From the NCBI GenBank assembly GCA_037384885.1, contig JARRNO010000022.1:1-23331 (forward strand): a stretch of DNA of 23,331 nt. The letters run 5' to 3'. How positions within the stretch are numbered: position 1 is the stretch's first letter; the number at the start of each line of letters is the position of its first letter. This stretch comes from JARRNO01 sp037384885 (lineage in GTDB: Bacteria > Acidobacteriota > UBA4820 > DSQY01). Below the pieces are notes generated by a model that worked only from the letters and a program-made list of their open reading frames with translations, did no database searches and had not been told where the DNA came from. Positions 6,977 to 14,610 of this stretch are shown piece after piece. A program made the position numbers and the translations under genes.

Positions 6977-8941
6977 ATGAGAGTATCCCGGATGCTTTTT
7001 GTTCTTGTGGCGTTCGCCTCGGCGCCGTTACTGGCCCAGCAGGTGAAGCCGATCTTCAAGACGCCGCTGTCTCCTCGAAACGCCAACTACACCATGTCGG
7101 TTTCTCTGAACGCAAAGACTCACGTCATCTCCGGAACGGAAACCGTTACCTGGAAGAACCTGACAGCAGATACCGTCCCCGACGCATGGTTTCATCTTTA
7201 TCAGAATGCCTTCGCCAACAACCGCACCGTCTTCATGCGCGAGTCAGGGGGGCAGCTCCGCGGCGACCATTTCAACGGGAAAGGCTGGGGCTGGGAGCGG
7301 GTCAAGTCCATCAGCCAGGTTGTCGACGGACGTGATGTTCCCCTGAAACAGCAATTTCCCAAACGCGACCAAGTCGTTATGAGCGTCGCGTTGGCAAAAG
7401 CGGTGCCTCCGGGCGGCCAGGCGGTTTTCCACGTGACGTTTGAGACCAAGCTGCCGAAGGTCTTTGCCCGATCCGGCTACGCAGGCACCTTTAATATGGC
7501 CGGCCAGTGGTTCCCGAAGTTGGGAGTCTACGAGCAGGGCAGGGGATGGAACTGCCACGAATATCACGCCAATTCGGAATTCTTCAGTGATTTCGGTGTG
7601 TACAACGTGGACATCACGGTGCCGGAAAATTACACTGTGGGAACAACGGGGCTGATCGAGTCCGTGAAGAAGAACCAAGACGGGACCAAAACCCTGTTCT
7701 GCCATGCAGAGGATGTTCATGACTTCGCGTGGGCGGCGGATTCGCGGTTCCTGGACCGCAGCGAAACCTGGGAGGGCATCAAGATCCGGGTCCTTATGCA
7801 GCCGGGAAACCGGAACAGTATCAGCCGGTACTTTACCTCGGTCAAGCAGGCGCTCGAGTACTTTGCGGCGCACATCGAAAAATACCCGTATCCGCAGATA
7901 ACAATCATCGATCCGCCTGAAGGCGGCATGGGCGCCGGCGGGATGGAATATCCCACCCTGATTACGGCGGATGCCAGCCCCTTTCTTCCGAAGCGTTTCC
8001 GGATGCAGGAGATGGTTGTGATTCATGAATTCGGCCATCAATACTGGTACGGCATGGAGGCGGACAACGAATTCGAGCGAGCGTGGCTGGATGAGGGAAT
8101 CAACTCTTACTACGAAATGAACATCATGGATCACTACTACGGGAAATACACGTCCATTCTTGATCGTCTTTTCGGGTTCTCGCTTTCAGACATGGATGAG
8201 CAGCGCGCATCCTATTCGCGGTTACCCGATACGGATCCCATTTCGCAAGATTCCTGGAAGTATGAGAGCTTTGGTACTTACGGCGGCATTACTTACGGCA
8301 AGTCGGCTCTCGTGCTTAAGACGATGGAAAACCTTATCGGAAAGCCCCTAATGGAGAAGGCCATGAGGACCTTTTTCCAAACCTGGAAGTTTAGACACCC
8401 CTACACGCATGATTTCCTTGACGTGTTCGGCCAGGTCGCGGGGAAACAGAATGAGGCGCTCATGCGGCAGATGCTGGAAACCACGGACACGATCGATTTT
8501 CGCGTTCTTGCGGTTCGAAACCACTACGTCGGTCGTGAGAGAGGGTACGATCTGACCAGGACTCCACCTGAGAGGTTCTCCACGGAAAAGAGCAAAAAGG
8601 CCGGCAAAAAGGGCCGGGAGGCTAAAGGCGCCTACCGGAGCCAAGTTGTCATCCAGCGCAGGGGCGCTTTGGTACTGCCGGTGGACGTCAAGGTCACATT
8701 CGCCGATGGAAAATCGAAGGTGGTTCACTGGGACGGCCAGGGGGCCTATACGATATTCCATTTCACCGGGTCCAGGGTGACGGGCGTGCTTGTCGACCCG
8801 GTGGACAAGGTGCCGTTGGAGCTGAAGAAATTGAACAACGGCTGGTCTTCAAAGCGAAATTCCCTTCCCGCCAAATCAGTGGGAACGCGTTTCGGCGCCG
8901 TTTTTCAGGGGCTTTTGTCGGCTCTGCTCAATTTGATTTGA
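6977..8941 (+). CDS. Secreted M1-family zinc metallopeptidase
   Basis: A 654-residue gluzincin aminopeptidase-like protein. A Sec signal peptide is clear (MRVSRMLFVLVAFASAPLLA, cleavage near AQQ), so it acts in the periplasm or outside. The first about 250 residues form the beta-rich N-terminal domain (MSVSLNAKTHVISGTETVTW). The substrate-binding motif GGMEYP is at 321-326 (GxMEN in classical M1), the zinc motif HEFGH at 350-354 with the third ligand E373 in WLDEGINSYY, exactly 18 residues on, and a probable catalytic tyrosine in YGKSALV (Y440). The E of GxMEN, which binds the substrate N terminus, is present, but N is replaced by Y. AGGAGG lies eight bases before the ATG. The C-terminal domain is short (a lysine-rich linker then a beta domain). 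A membrane protein gene follows after about 22 bases. Confidence 0.92.
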   Translation: MRVSRMLFVLVAFASAPLLAQQVKPIFKTPLSPRNANYTMSVSLNAKTHVISGTETVTWKNLTADTVPDAWFHLYQNAFANNRTVFMRESGGQLRGDHFNGKGWGWERVKSISQVVDGRDVPLKQQFPKRDQVVMSVALAKAVPPGGQAVFHVTFETKLPKVFARSGYAGTFNMAGQWFPKLGVYEQGRGWNCHEYHANSEFFSDFGVYNVDITVPENYTVGTTGLIESVKKNQDGTKTLFCHAEDVHDFAWAADSRFLDRSETWEGIKIRVLMQPGNRNSISRYFTSVKQALEYFAAHIEKYPYPQITIIDPPEGGMGAGGMEYPTLITADASPFLPKRFRMQEMVVIHEFGHQYWYGMEADNEFERAWLDEGINSYYEMNIMDHYYGKYTSILDRLFGFSLSDMDEQRASYSRLPDTDPISQDSWKYESFGTYGGITYGKSALVLKTMENLIGKPLMEKAMRTFFQTWKFRHPYTHDFLDVFGQVAGKQNEALMRQMLETTDTIDFRVLAVRNHYVGRERGYDLTRTPPERFSTEKSKKAGKKGREAKGAYRSQVVIQRRGALVLPVDVKVTFADGKSKVVHWDGQGAYTIFHFTGSRVTGVLVDPVDKVPLELKKLNNGWSSKRNSLPAKSVGTRFGAVFQGLLSALLNLI

Positions 8942-8963
8942 ATTTCTTGGCGTGGAGATGACA

Positions 8964-9905
8964 ATGAAAATGATCAAGGCGATCAAGAACGGCTTTTTTT
9001 CAGGAAAAGGCAAGTTCCTTTGTGCCGCTCTCTTCTACCTTGCAGGTGCGATTTTCGCTTATGTCGGATTGGCTCCTCTCCGCCATGGCCTGCATAAAGC
9101 GCTGGACTACGTCAATGGCGCCACTCACCCCGCGCTCAACGGCGGGCTTCCCGCGCTGATTGAAATCAGCATGGGCGACAAGTCGTTCTGGACGATGGGG
9201 ATCTCTTTGGTAGGCTTCGCCCTGCTCGTCCTTCTTCCGGTGGCCCTCTTTTTGACGGCCGGGACCTACGGCTTGGCGGCCGAAGCTTTTGAAAAGCCGG
9301 TTCGCCGGTTCTGGGGAGCGGCGTCGAGCCAATTCTGGCCCTTTGCGGCGCTCACGATTTTCAATATTCTGTATTGGGTTGTCCTTGGAATTCCCGCGGC
9401 GTTCTGGTTTGCGGGCTCGAGAATGATTGGTCAGGAGCACGAGACTTTTGTAACCAGCTACAGGCTTTTTATCATCAACATGGTCGTGCTCTTCGTCGTG
9501 GTCGTCCTGATTCGCAACGTGATGAACTTCACGCTCGCTCAATACAGTGTGACCCCGGGCAGGGGAGTGGGGCGAAATTTTTTGCATGGGCTGGGTTTTG
9601 CGTGGCGGCGTTTTTTTCCCGTATCGTTCATCACGGTTCTCTTCATGGGCCTTCGGTGGGCGACGGTTTGGATTTTCGCTGTTCTGCTTTCTGCCGGATT
9701 TTCTTCCCCCGGACGGTGGTGGTTGTCCGCCGTGCTTCTGCAGATCGGGTGGTTCATCGCAGCTTTCCTGAGAGTGGCTGAAATCAGGGCGAGTGTTAAA
9801 TACTGCGGCGCCTTTTCATGGGCCGAACCTCCCGTTGAGGAGAAGGCTCCAGCGTCTCCAGCGCATCAGGTTTCGGTGGACGACTTGTCTTCGACCAGCC
9901 TGTAA
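8964..9905 (+). CDS. Six-helix integral membrane protein of unknown function
   Basis: A 313-residue hydrophobic protein that I do not assign to a family. Predicted membrane segments by eye: FLCAALFYLAGAIFAYVG, ISLVGFALLVLLPVALFL, FAALTIFNILYWVVLGIP, IINMVVLFVVVVLI, a segment around VSFITVLFMGL...IFAVLL, and LSAVLLQIGWFIAAFL. The C-terminal tail (VEEKAPASPAHQVSV...) is cytosolic-like and low in complexity. The frame is open back to a GTG at 8952, but GGAG at 8954-8957 fits the ATG at 8964 with six bases spacing. It follows the M1 peptidase closely and is likely cotranscribed. Its last 40 bases overlap the 3' end of the opposite-strand DUF4388 gene. Confidence 0.75.
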   Translation: MKMIKAIKNGFFSGKGKFLCAALFYLAGAIFAYVGLAPLRHGLHKALDYVNGATHPALNGGLPALIEISMGDKSFWTMGISLVGFALLVLLPVALFLTAGTYGLAAEAFEKPVRRFWGAASSQFWPFAALTIFNILYWVVLGIPAAFWFAGSRMIGQEHETFVTSYRLFIINMVVLFVVVVLIRNVMNFTLAQYSVTPGRGVGRNFLHGLGFAWRRFFPVSFITVLFMGLRWATVWIFAVLLSAGFSSPGRWWLSAVLLQIGWFIAAFLRVAEIRASVKYCGAFSWAEPPVEEKAPASPAHQVSVDDLSSTSL

Positions 9906-10966
9906 ATCGTATTTTTTTGGTTGGAGTCGAGATATTTGCTGGCCTCGAACAACAGGAAAGACAGGAGATTGTCCAAGGCGCCGTGAAGGGCTTTATAGCG
10001 GCGCTCGTGGGGAAAATCCGCCACATTGGACAAGAGGACCTTGCGGTCCAGTTCGCCGGAGGCGCCGCATGAAACGCCTTCCAGGACCGGCCCCCGGGAG
10101 GACTTCAGAGATTCGAGAAAAAGGCCGGCTGTCTGATCCGCCGAGAGCCTGAGCTGGAGCTCTGTTCGAATTTTCTTGAAGAGCGCGTTGTATGTTTCTA
10201 TGAGCTGCATCAGCGCCGAAGTGTCGTCCGCTTCATCTTCGCGTGGAACGCTTTCTCGGCCTTCGATCTGTACGTACCCGGCCAAAATGAGGGACGTGAT
10301 TACCCGCAGCGTCTCAAATTCGTCCATTGGGGAGGCGTGAATGATCTCCCGGATCGTTCTCCTGCCGTCCACGAGACCCAGGACTTCTTGCTCTCCCGGG
10401 TAGAACTTGACGGATTTATCCCGATTTTCAGGCGGAGCCGGGTGTGGGATCCGGCGGTCATCAGGAATGAACTCCTTAATGCGGGGCCACTCGTCCAGAC
10501 GGCGGATTCCCTCCATAATAATGTTGGTCGTTGAGGTGGAAAGCTTGATCTTTTCTTCGTTGGGTTCGGGGGTTTCTTCAAAGCTGAAGGCTCCGTCCCG
10601 AATGGAGAAAAGCGAGTAAACAATTTCCAGCACCTGATTCTTGACTGCCCACCAAAGCTGCTTCGGAGAAAGGATGCCCATCTGGATGAGGACCTTCCCC
10701 TGACGTCTGCCGGGTTCAACCTGCAGGCCGGCCTTCATGTTTTGTTCCTGGGTAATTTGTCCGTGTCGTACGAGGAAGTTACCGAGGGATTCCTCGGGCA
10801 AAGTCGAAGAGGCGAAAACCATTTCGCCCCGGCTCCAGTAGATTCTCTTGACGGCCTCTCCCAGGTCCATCGTCAGGGTTCCCGTCTTCTTCATCATGTT
10901 GATAAATGTAAGAAGATCGGGAACGCTGACCGCCCTGAGAGAGCCCTCCAAAATTCGTTCTCCCAT
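9866..10966 (-). CDS. DUF4388 (PATAN) domain protein
   Basis: A 366-residue cytosolic protein. Residues 1-110 match the DUF4388/PATAN domain that is frequent in deltaproteobacterial and cyanobacterial signalling proteins: ILEGSLRAVSVPDLLTFI, KTGTLTMDLG, RIYWSRGEMVFASS, LGNFLVRHGQIT. A second part (KVLIQMGILSPKQLWWAVKN, IVYSLFSIRDGAFSFEE) belongs to the same architecture, then VLGLVDGRRTIREII...VITSLILAGYVQ resembles a degenerate winged helix. The C-terminal about 120 residues are not recognised. No receiver or GTPase domain is fused here. A GGAG site is six bases before the ATG and a promoter is at 10983-11011. Probable role in signalling or surface behaviour; substrate or partner unknown. 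Confidence 0.8.
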   Translation of the reverse strand: MGERILEGSLRAVSVPDLLTFINMMKKTGTLTMDLGEAVKRIYWSRGEMVFASSTLPEESLGNFLVRHGQITQEQNMKAGLQVEPGRRQGKVLIQMGILSPKQLWWAVKNQVLEIVYSLFSIRDGAFSFEETPEPNEEKIKLSTSTTNIIMEGIRRLDEWPRIKEFIPDDRRIPHPAPPENRDKSVKFYPGEQEVLGLVDGRRTIREIIHASPMDEFETLRVITSLILAGYVQIEGRESVPREDEADDTSALMQLIETYNALFKKIRTELQLRLSADQTAGLFLESLKSSRGPVLEGVSCGASGELDRKVLLSNVADFPHERRYKALHGALDNLLSFLLFEASKYLDSNQKNTIYRLVEDKSSTET

Positions 10967-10982
10967 GCGTTCTCCAGCGGGT

Positions 10983-11011
10983 AGGATAATTCAAGCATCT
11001 GAAAATGCCAA
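10983..11011 (-). promoter_or_regulatory. Sigma-70-type promoter of the DUF4388 gene
   Basis: On the minus strand, TTGGCA (11006-11011) and TATCCT (10983-10988) are 17 bases apart. The predicted start of transcription is about 10976, ten bases before the start codon, which leaves room for the GGAG site. Confidence 0.6.
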
Positions 11012-11135
11012 GGGTTTCGACCCGCAGGATGCTTTCCGAAGGGGGAGATGGCGCTCGAAACCGCTTTCCGGCATTGCCGATTGGCGGCAGTCTTACGGCG
11101 CTCTGAAAAAAGGGCGCAGAAGAAAGCCTGTCCAG

Positions 11136-11164
11136 TTGACGCTCTTTCAGGGCCGGTCTATGAT
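11136..11164 (+). promoter_or_regulatory. Sigma-70-type promoter, start of the lysine-decarboxylase-like gene operon
   Basis: TTGACG at 11136-11141 and TATGAT at 11159-11164 are exactly 17 bases apart, one mismatch per box. The predicted transcription start, six to eight bases after the -10 box, coincides with the GTG at 11171. Confidence 0.65.
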
Positions 11165-11170
11165 GATAGG

Positions 11171-11743
11171 GTGGGAAGAAAAGAGCGAGTTGCTGTATTT
11201 GGCCGATCCGACGTCCGCTCCGACGAACCGCTCTACAGCCGGGCCGTGCAGGTGGGAAACCTTTTGGCCCGCGGGGGTTTCGTGGTGGTGAACGGCGGGT
11301 ATTCCGGCACAATGGAGGCGGTAAGCCTCGGCGCGCGTGAGGCAGGGGGACTTGTGGAAGGTGTTTTGTGCCGGCAATTTGCGGGAAGAGATCCGAATCC
11401 TTATCTCACGCGGCAAATCTGGGCGGATGACCTATTTGACAGGACCCGTGAATTGATGGACCGGGCGGAAGCCTTCATCGCCCTGGAACCGAGGATGGGA
11501 ACGCTGTCGGAGGTGACGTTCCTCTTGGCCCTCTGGCGGGCGGGGCACCGGGTTCCGTCTCCGTTGGTGCTCATGGGGGATGCATGGGAAAACCTTCAAT
11601 CTGCACTGGAATCGAACGGAGTGCTTGAAGAAGGCGCCCGTCCTTTCGTGAAATTGACCCGTTCCGCCGGTGACGCGGTCGAATGGCTCAAGGATAAACT
11701 AACAGAAGGAAATCATGGGACGGAAAGAAAAGCATCGGCGTGA
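11171..11743 (+). CDS. LOG / TIGR00725-like Rossmann nucleotide-binding protein (lysine-decarboxylase-like)
   Basis: A 190-residue cytosolic protein of the SLOG/MoCo-carrier superfamily, which includes the LOG phosphoribohydrolases. Seen: RVAVFGRSDV (first strand), LLARGGFVVVNGGYSGTMEAVSLGA at about 32-55, equal to the conserved GGG..G.M.A loop, and EPRMGTLSE at 106-114 where LOG proteins have PGGxGTxxE. The two glycines of that motif are replaced, so catalysis is doubtful. The frame is open back to an ATG at 11048, but that extension is unlike the family and overlaps the promoter; the GTG at 11171 gives the usual length. There is no ribosome site before it, and it lies at the predicted +1, so a leaderless mRNA is likely. 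Its end overlaps lepB by 29 bases. Confidence 0.72.
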   Translation: MGRKERVAVFGRSDVRSDEPLYSRAVQVGNLLARGGFVVVNGGYSGTMEAVSLGAREAGGLVEGVLCRQFAGRDPNPYLTRQIWADDLFDRTRELMDRAEAFIALEPRMGTLSEVTFLLALWRAGHRVPSPLVLMGDAWENLQSALESNGVLEEGARPFVKLTRSAGDAVEWLKDKLTEGNHGTERKASA

Positions 11744-12568
11744 ATCCCGCCGGGAAGACCCTTTGCGCAAAGGCATGGTTCGTGATTACTGGGAAACAAT
11801 CTGCGTCGTGCTCATCTTCGTTCTCTTTGCCCGGACCTGGGTTTTCCAGAACAGCAACATTCCTTCGGGATCCATGAAAAACACCCTGTTGGTCGGCGAC
11901 AGGCTCCTCGTCAACCTGTTTGTTATGGCCCCGTGGATTTTAAGTGGGAGCGAAAGATCCTTCCCATGCGAACCATCCATCGGGGGGACATCATCGTATT
12001 CAAGTATCCGGGCCGCCCCGAGGTGCCCTTCATCAAGCGCGTGATCGCGAAAGGAGGAGACGTGGTGGAGGTGATCAACAACCATGTCTTCGTCAACGGA
12101 AGGATGCTTGTTGAAGGATATGCCCGTCTGCCTGACTACATTAAGACCACCTATATCAAGCCCCCGAAGCTGCCTCCGAAAGCCGACATACCCGTCTTGC
12201 CGGACTATCTTCGGGATCCCGGGGCCTTTGTCGTACAAACCATGCCCGGGAGGACAGATGTCACCCTGAAGTCCATGTATGAAAACGGCGATCCGTCTCG
12301 AGAGAAATTCGGTCCCTATATTATTCCAAAGGGGCACCTTTTTGTGATGGGCGACAATCGGCTCAACAGCGAAGACAGCCGCTTCTGGGGCGCTCTGGAC
12401 GAGAATCTGGTTTTAGGAAGGGCTTGGCTGATCTGGTGGTCCTTCAGGGACCACGAGCAGGGGTTCAGGCCGGTTTCTCCTGGAAACGAACTGAAGCGGC
12501 TCTGGAACAAGGCGATCCACTTCTATAGCAGAACTCGGTGGCGGCGAATTCTCACCCGGCCACACTGA
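11715..12568 (+). pseudogene. lepB: Signal peptidase I, frameshifted
   Basis: Leader peptidase split by a one-base frameshift. The first frame (ATG 11715, AGAAGGA upstream) carries a basic N terminus, one membrane helix (about 27-46) and the catalytic serine motif PSGSM (S53), then GDRLLVN; it derails after VMAP. From 11933 the correct product continues in the -1 frame: DFKWERKILP, RGDIIVFKYP, the catalytic lysine in FIKRVIAKGGD (K108 after repair) and the GDNRLNSEDSR box. Adding one C to the CCCC run at 11929-11932 restores a 284-residue, fully conserved enzyme. All essential motifs are intact, so a sequencing or assembly error in a homopolymer is the likeliest cause; a true inactivating mutation or ribosomal frameshift is possible. 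The enzyme cleaves Sec and Tat signal peptides at the periplasmic face. Confidence 0.88.
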
Positions 12569-12585
12569 CGGAAAGGGAGGCTCCA

Positions 12586-12825
12586 ATGCAGTTTACCTCA
12601 CAGGTTCGCGAGTACCTGGCCAAAGTTGATCCCGAGTTTCGTCGGCTCTATGAAAAGCATCAGCAGTATGAGAAAGAGTTGAGCGGACTCGCGAGCAAGG
12701 GTTTTTTGAGCCAGGAGGAAGAGCTTACCGTTGCCGAAAAGAAAAAGCTCAAGCTGAACCTGAAGGATAAAATGGTTGCGATCGCCAAAAAGTATGAAAA
12801 GGAACTGCAAAATATAAAGTCTTGA
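12586..12825 (+). CDS. DUF465 (YdcH-like) small coiled protein
   Basis: A 79-residue, highly charged helical protein. The stretch from RLYEKHQQYEKEL to KKKLKLNLKDKMVAIAKKY has the DUF465 pattern: H near the start, a leucine heptad, a short acidic turn (SQEEELT) and the K-LKLKD helix. Such proteins are small antiparallel coiled coils of unknown function. The ATG at 12586 is chosen over an upstream in-frame GTG at 12538 because AAGGGAGG ends six bases before it and the family begins there. It is 17 bases after lepB. Confidence 0.83.
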   Translation: MQFTSQVREYLAKVDPEFRRLYEKHQQYEKELSGLASKGFLSQEEELTVAEKKKLKLNLKDKMVAIAKKYEKELQNIKS

Positions 12826-12855
12826 TACGACTGGAAGGCTGGTTGCTTTTGTACG

Positions 12856-12878
12856 GCTTCCCAATGCTGGGATGAAGC
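12856..12878 (+). other. Imperfect hairpin between the DUF465 and Fis-like genes
   Basis: GCTTCCCA-atgc-TGGGATGAAGC forms a stem with an inner five-base pair TCCCA/TGGGA and outer GCT/AGC pairing with a small bulge. No T-run follows, so it is not a standard terminator. It lies in the 91-base gap before the Fis-like gene and could affect its mRNA. Confidence 0.35.
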
Positions 12879-12916
12879 GGGGATATGGTCCGTTCGCGGG
12901 GAGGAGGTCAGCCCCC

Positions 12917-13192
12917 TTGGAACGATTACCATTCAAAGATCCATTGCTGGAAAACAAGGACCTGCACCAGCAGCTTCGCCTGATGGTGGACCATCTCGTG
13001 AAGCTAGGAATTACGCTGAGGGAAGCCCAGCAGGAGATTGAAAAGCTTTTTATAGAAAGAACGCTGGTTTCCTGCAACGGAAACCGGAGCCGGGCCGCCA
13101 AGCAGCTTGGCATGCACCGGAACACGCTGAATTCTCGCATTGAACGCTATGACTTGAATCACAGGGAAACCGGCCGTGACGGGTCGTCCTAA
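12917..13192 (+). CDS. Fis-family helix-turn-helix protein
   Basis: A 91-residue stand-alone Fis-type DNA-binding protein. The C-terminal HTH at about 55-80 (NGNRSRAAKQLGMHRNTL, then NSRIERYDL) matches Fis and the C-terminal domain of NtrC activators; the preceding helices (LVKLGITLREAQQEIEKLFIERTL) match the Fis dimerisation core. I chose the TTG at 12917 because AGGAGG at 12902-12907 is nine bases upstream and the length is close to E. coli Fis (98). The frame is also open to an ATG at 12872, which would add 15 residues that look unrelated. Its end overlaps thiL by 17 bases. Role: nucleoid-type or local regulator; the target is unknown. Confidence 0.8.
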   Translation: MERLPFKDPLLENKDLHQQLRLMVDHLVKLGITLREAQQEIEKLFIERTLVSCNGNRSRAAKQLGMHRNTLNSRIERYDLNHRETGRDGSS

Positions 13193-14162
13193 AGATGAGG
13201 CGGCATGGATTCGCTTCATCGCGAAGATGTGGGCCGATCATGGCCAGCCCGTAGACTTCTCCAACGACGCTTTCGTCCTTCCTCGCGCCAGATATGCGGT
13301 GACCACGGACTATCTGGCGGAGGGAGAAGACTTTCAGCGGGCATGGGCTCCCGGGGAAGCCTGGGGATACAAGGCACTTGCTGTCAACCTCTCCGACCTT
13401 GCTGCCATGGGTGCTTCACCGGGCTATTTTCTGTTGACCCTGGCCATACCGGCTGACATGGAAGATGCCCTCGTGGAGCGGGTTCTGAAAGGAATGGCCG
13501 CACTATCGTCGAGAGCGGGCATCGCTCTTTGCGGAGGGGATATGAGCCGGAGTCCAGCCGGCCTCTCCATTTCCATCACCGCCCTGGGAGAACAGCTGTT
13601 TTCTCCCCTGACTCGATCTGGTGGCCGTCCCGGTGACGGTCTGTTTGTGTCAGGGCCGCTGGGGGGAGCAAGAGCAGCACTTCTGCAATACGAAAAAGGT
13701 GCCCGTCTGGATCACTTCGACCCGGCGAAGGCGCCGGCAGATAAATACCAGGCGTTGCTGGACCGCCTTTTCAGACCGCCGCTTCAAAATGAACTGGGTG
13801 AGTGGCTTTCAAAGTCCGGTGCATGTTCTGCCTGTATGGATTTATCAGACGGTTTGAGCCGTGATCTTCCGCGTCTCTGCCAAGCGTCTTGCTGCGGTGC
13901 GATTCTCGAGCCGGAACGCCTGCCGGTGGATCCCCTGGTAGACTGTTCAGCCAGAGAGGACGCCCTGGATCTGATGCTGACCGGCGGGGAGGAGCAGGTG
14001 CTCCTTTTCTCAGTTCCTCCAGAGCGGGAGGCCCTATTGGGCGGCATGCCCGGAACCTGTTACCGCGTGGGCATCCTGGACGGACAACATGGAGTCCGGG
14101 TTCGAACCGGTGAAGGAGAAAAGCTCCTTGAGGTGGAAGGTTTCGACCATTTTAAAACCTGA
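13176..14162 (+). CDS. thiL: Thiamine-monophosphate kinase
   Basis: A 328-residue cytosolic enzyme that phosphorylates thiamine monophosphate to thiamine pyrophosphate with ATP. Family motifs: TTDYLAEGEDF at about 43-53, GYKALAVNLSDLAAMGASP at 64-82 (the most diagnostic stretch), LCGGDMSRSP, and CMDLSDGLSRDLPRL. Two usually conserved positions differ: the GDD near residue 30 reads SND, and the H of the EGxHF motif reads D. The start is a GTG at 13176 that overlaps the Fis-like gene, with a weak AGGG site; an alternative downstream start would cut the family N terminus. No other thiamine gene is nearby. The protein is near the usual length (about 325), so I take it as functional but possibly divergent. 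Confidence 0.88.
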   Translation: MTGRPKDEAAWIRFIAKMWADHGQPVDFSNDAFVLPRARYAVTTDYLAEGEDFQRAWAPGEAWGYKALAVNLSDLAAMGASPGYFLLTLAIPADMEDALVERVLKGMAALSSRAGIALCGGDMSRSPAGLSISITALGEQLFSPLTRSGGRPGDGLFVSGPLGGARAALLQYEKGARLDHFDPAKAPADKYQALLDRLFRPPLQNELGEWLSKSGACSACMDLSDGLSRDLPRLCQASCCGAILEPERLPVDPLVDCSAREDALDLMLTGGEEQVLLFSVPPEREALLGGMPGTCYRVGILDGQHGVRVRTGEGEKLLEVEGFDHFKT

Positions 14163-14610
14163 ATTCTGGGCCCGTCTGGCCGGTGCGGGCGGTCCCCCAT
14201 GGAANNNNNNNNNNNNNNNNNNNNNNNNNNNNNNGGGGGCGGCCGTTGGGCTTGGAGTGTTCATCGGTTTTCTTCCGCTGGGTCCCCTTCAGACGCTGAT
14301 TGCTCTCGTTCTGGCCTTTGTCTTTCGTTTAAATCGGTTGACAGTATTCGCTGGGACGATGGTATGGCAACCCTTTTCCGCGCCGTTTATTCTGGCAGCG
14401 GAACTGGCCGCAGGGCGATGGATGTTGGGTCCCAGCGCGGCCGGACGATTGGGATTCGCCGGGTGGGGGGATGCACTGGTGATGGGGGCGCCCCTCGTTT
14501 CGGCGGCAGCCGGACTGCTTTCTGGGACCGTGGCCTGGCTTCTTTTCCGCCGTCATCATAGACGAAATTCTTCGTCGAACGTCTTACAGGAGAGGGAGGG
14601 TGAAGTGTGA
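14089..14610 (+). CDS. DUF2062 membrane protein, interrupted by an assembly gap
   Basis: About 173 codons including the unknown bases. After the gap the DUF2062 core is plain: GAAVGLGVFIGFLPLGPLQT, ALVLAFVFRLNRLTVFAGT and QPFSAPF in place of the common NPLTAP. Two to four membrane segments are predicted. Proteins of this group are inner-membrane components of unknown role. The start is unclear: ATG 14089, GTG 14110 or TTG 14128 (with GGAG upstream) all lie inside the thiL 3' end. The 30 N replace family residues just before GAAVGLG, so the true length is unknown. The stop overlaps the GTG of the sigma gene. Confidence 0.7.
   Translation: MESGFEPVKEKSSLRWKVSTILKPEFWARLAGAGGPPWXXXXXXXXXXXGAAVGLGVFIGFLPLGPLQTLIALVLAFVFRLNRLTVFAGTMVWQPFSAPFILAAELAAGRWMLGPSAAGRLGFAGWGDALVMGAPLVSAAAGLLSGTVAWLLFRRHHRRNSSSNVLQEREGEV
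14205..14234. other. Run of 30 N (sequence gap)
   Basis: Thirty undetermined bases inside the DUF2062 gene. The reading frame matches on both sides if the true gap is a multiple of three, but the size may be arbitrary. The flanks are G/C-rich (CCCCCAT before, GGGGGC after), which may have caused the break. Confidence 0.95.
14561..14576. repeat. Inverted repeat just before the sigma factor gene
   Basis: GACGAA-attc-TTCGTC is a perfect six-base stem with a four-base loop, 30 bases upstream of the sigma-factor GTG and inside the end of the DUF2062 gene. It may be an mRNA hairpin or an operator; no T-run follows. Confidence 0.4.

Noticed and set aside
7244..8134. 296-codon open frame antisense to the M1 peptidase
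   Set aside because: It lies wholly opposite a conserved metallopeptidase and shows no family motif.
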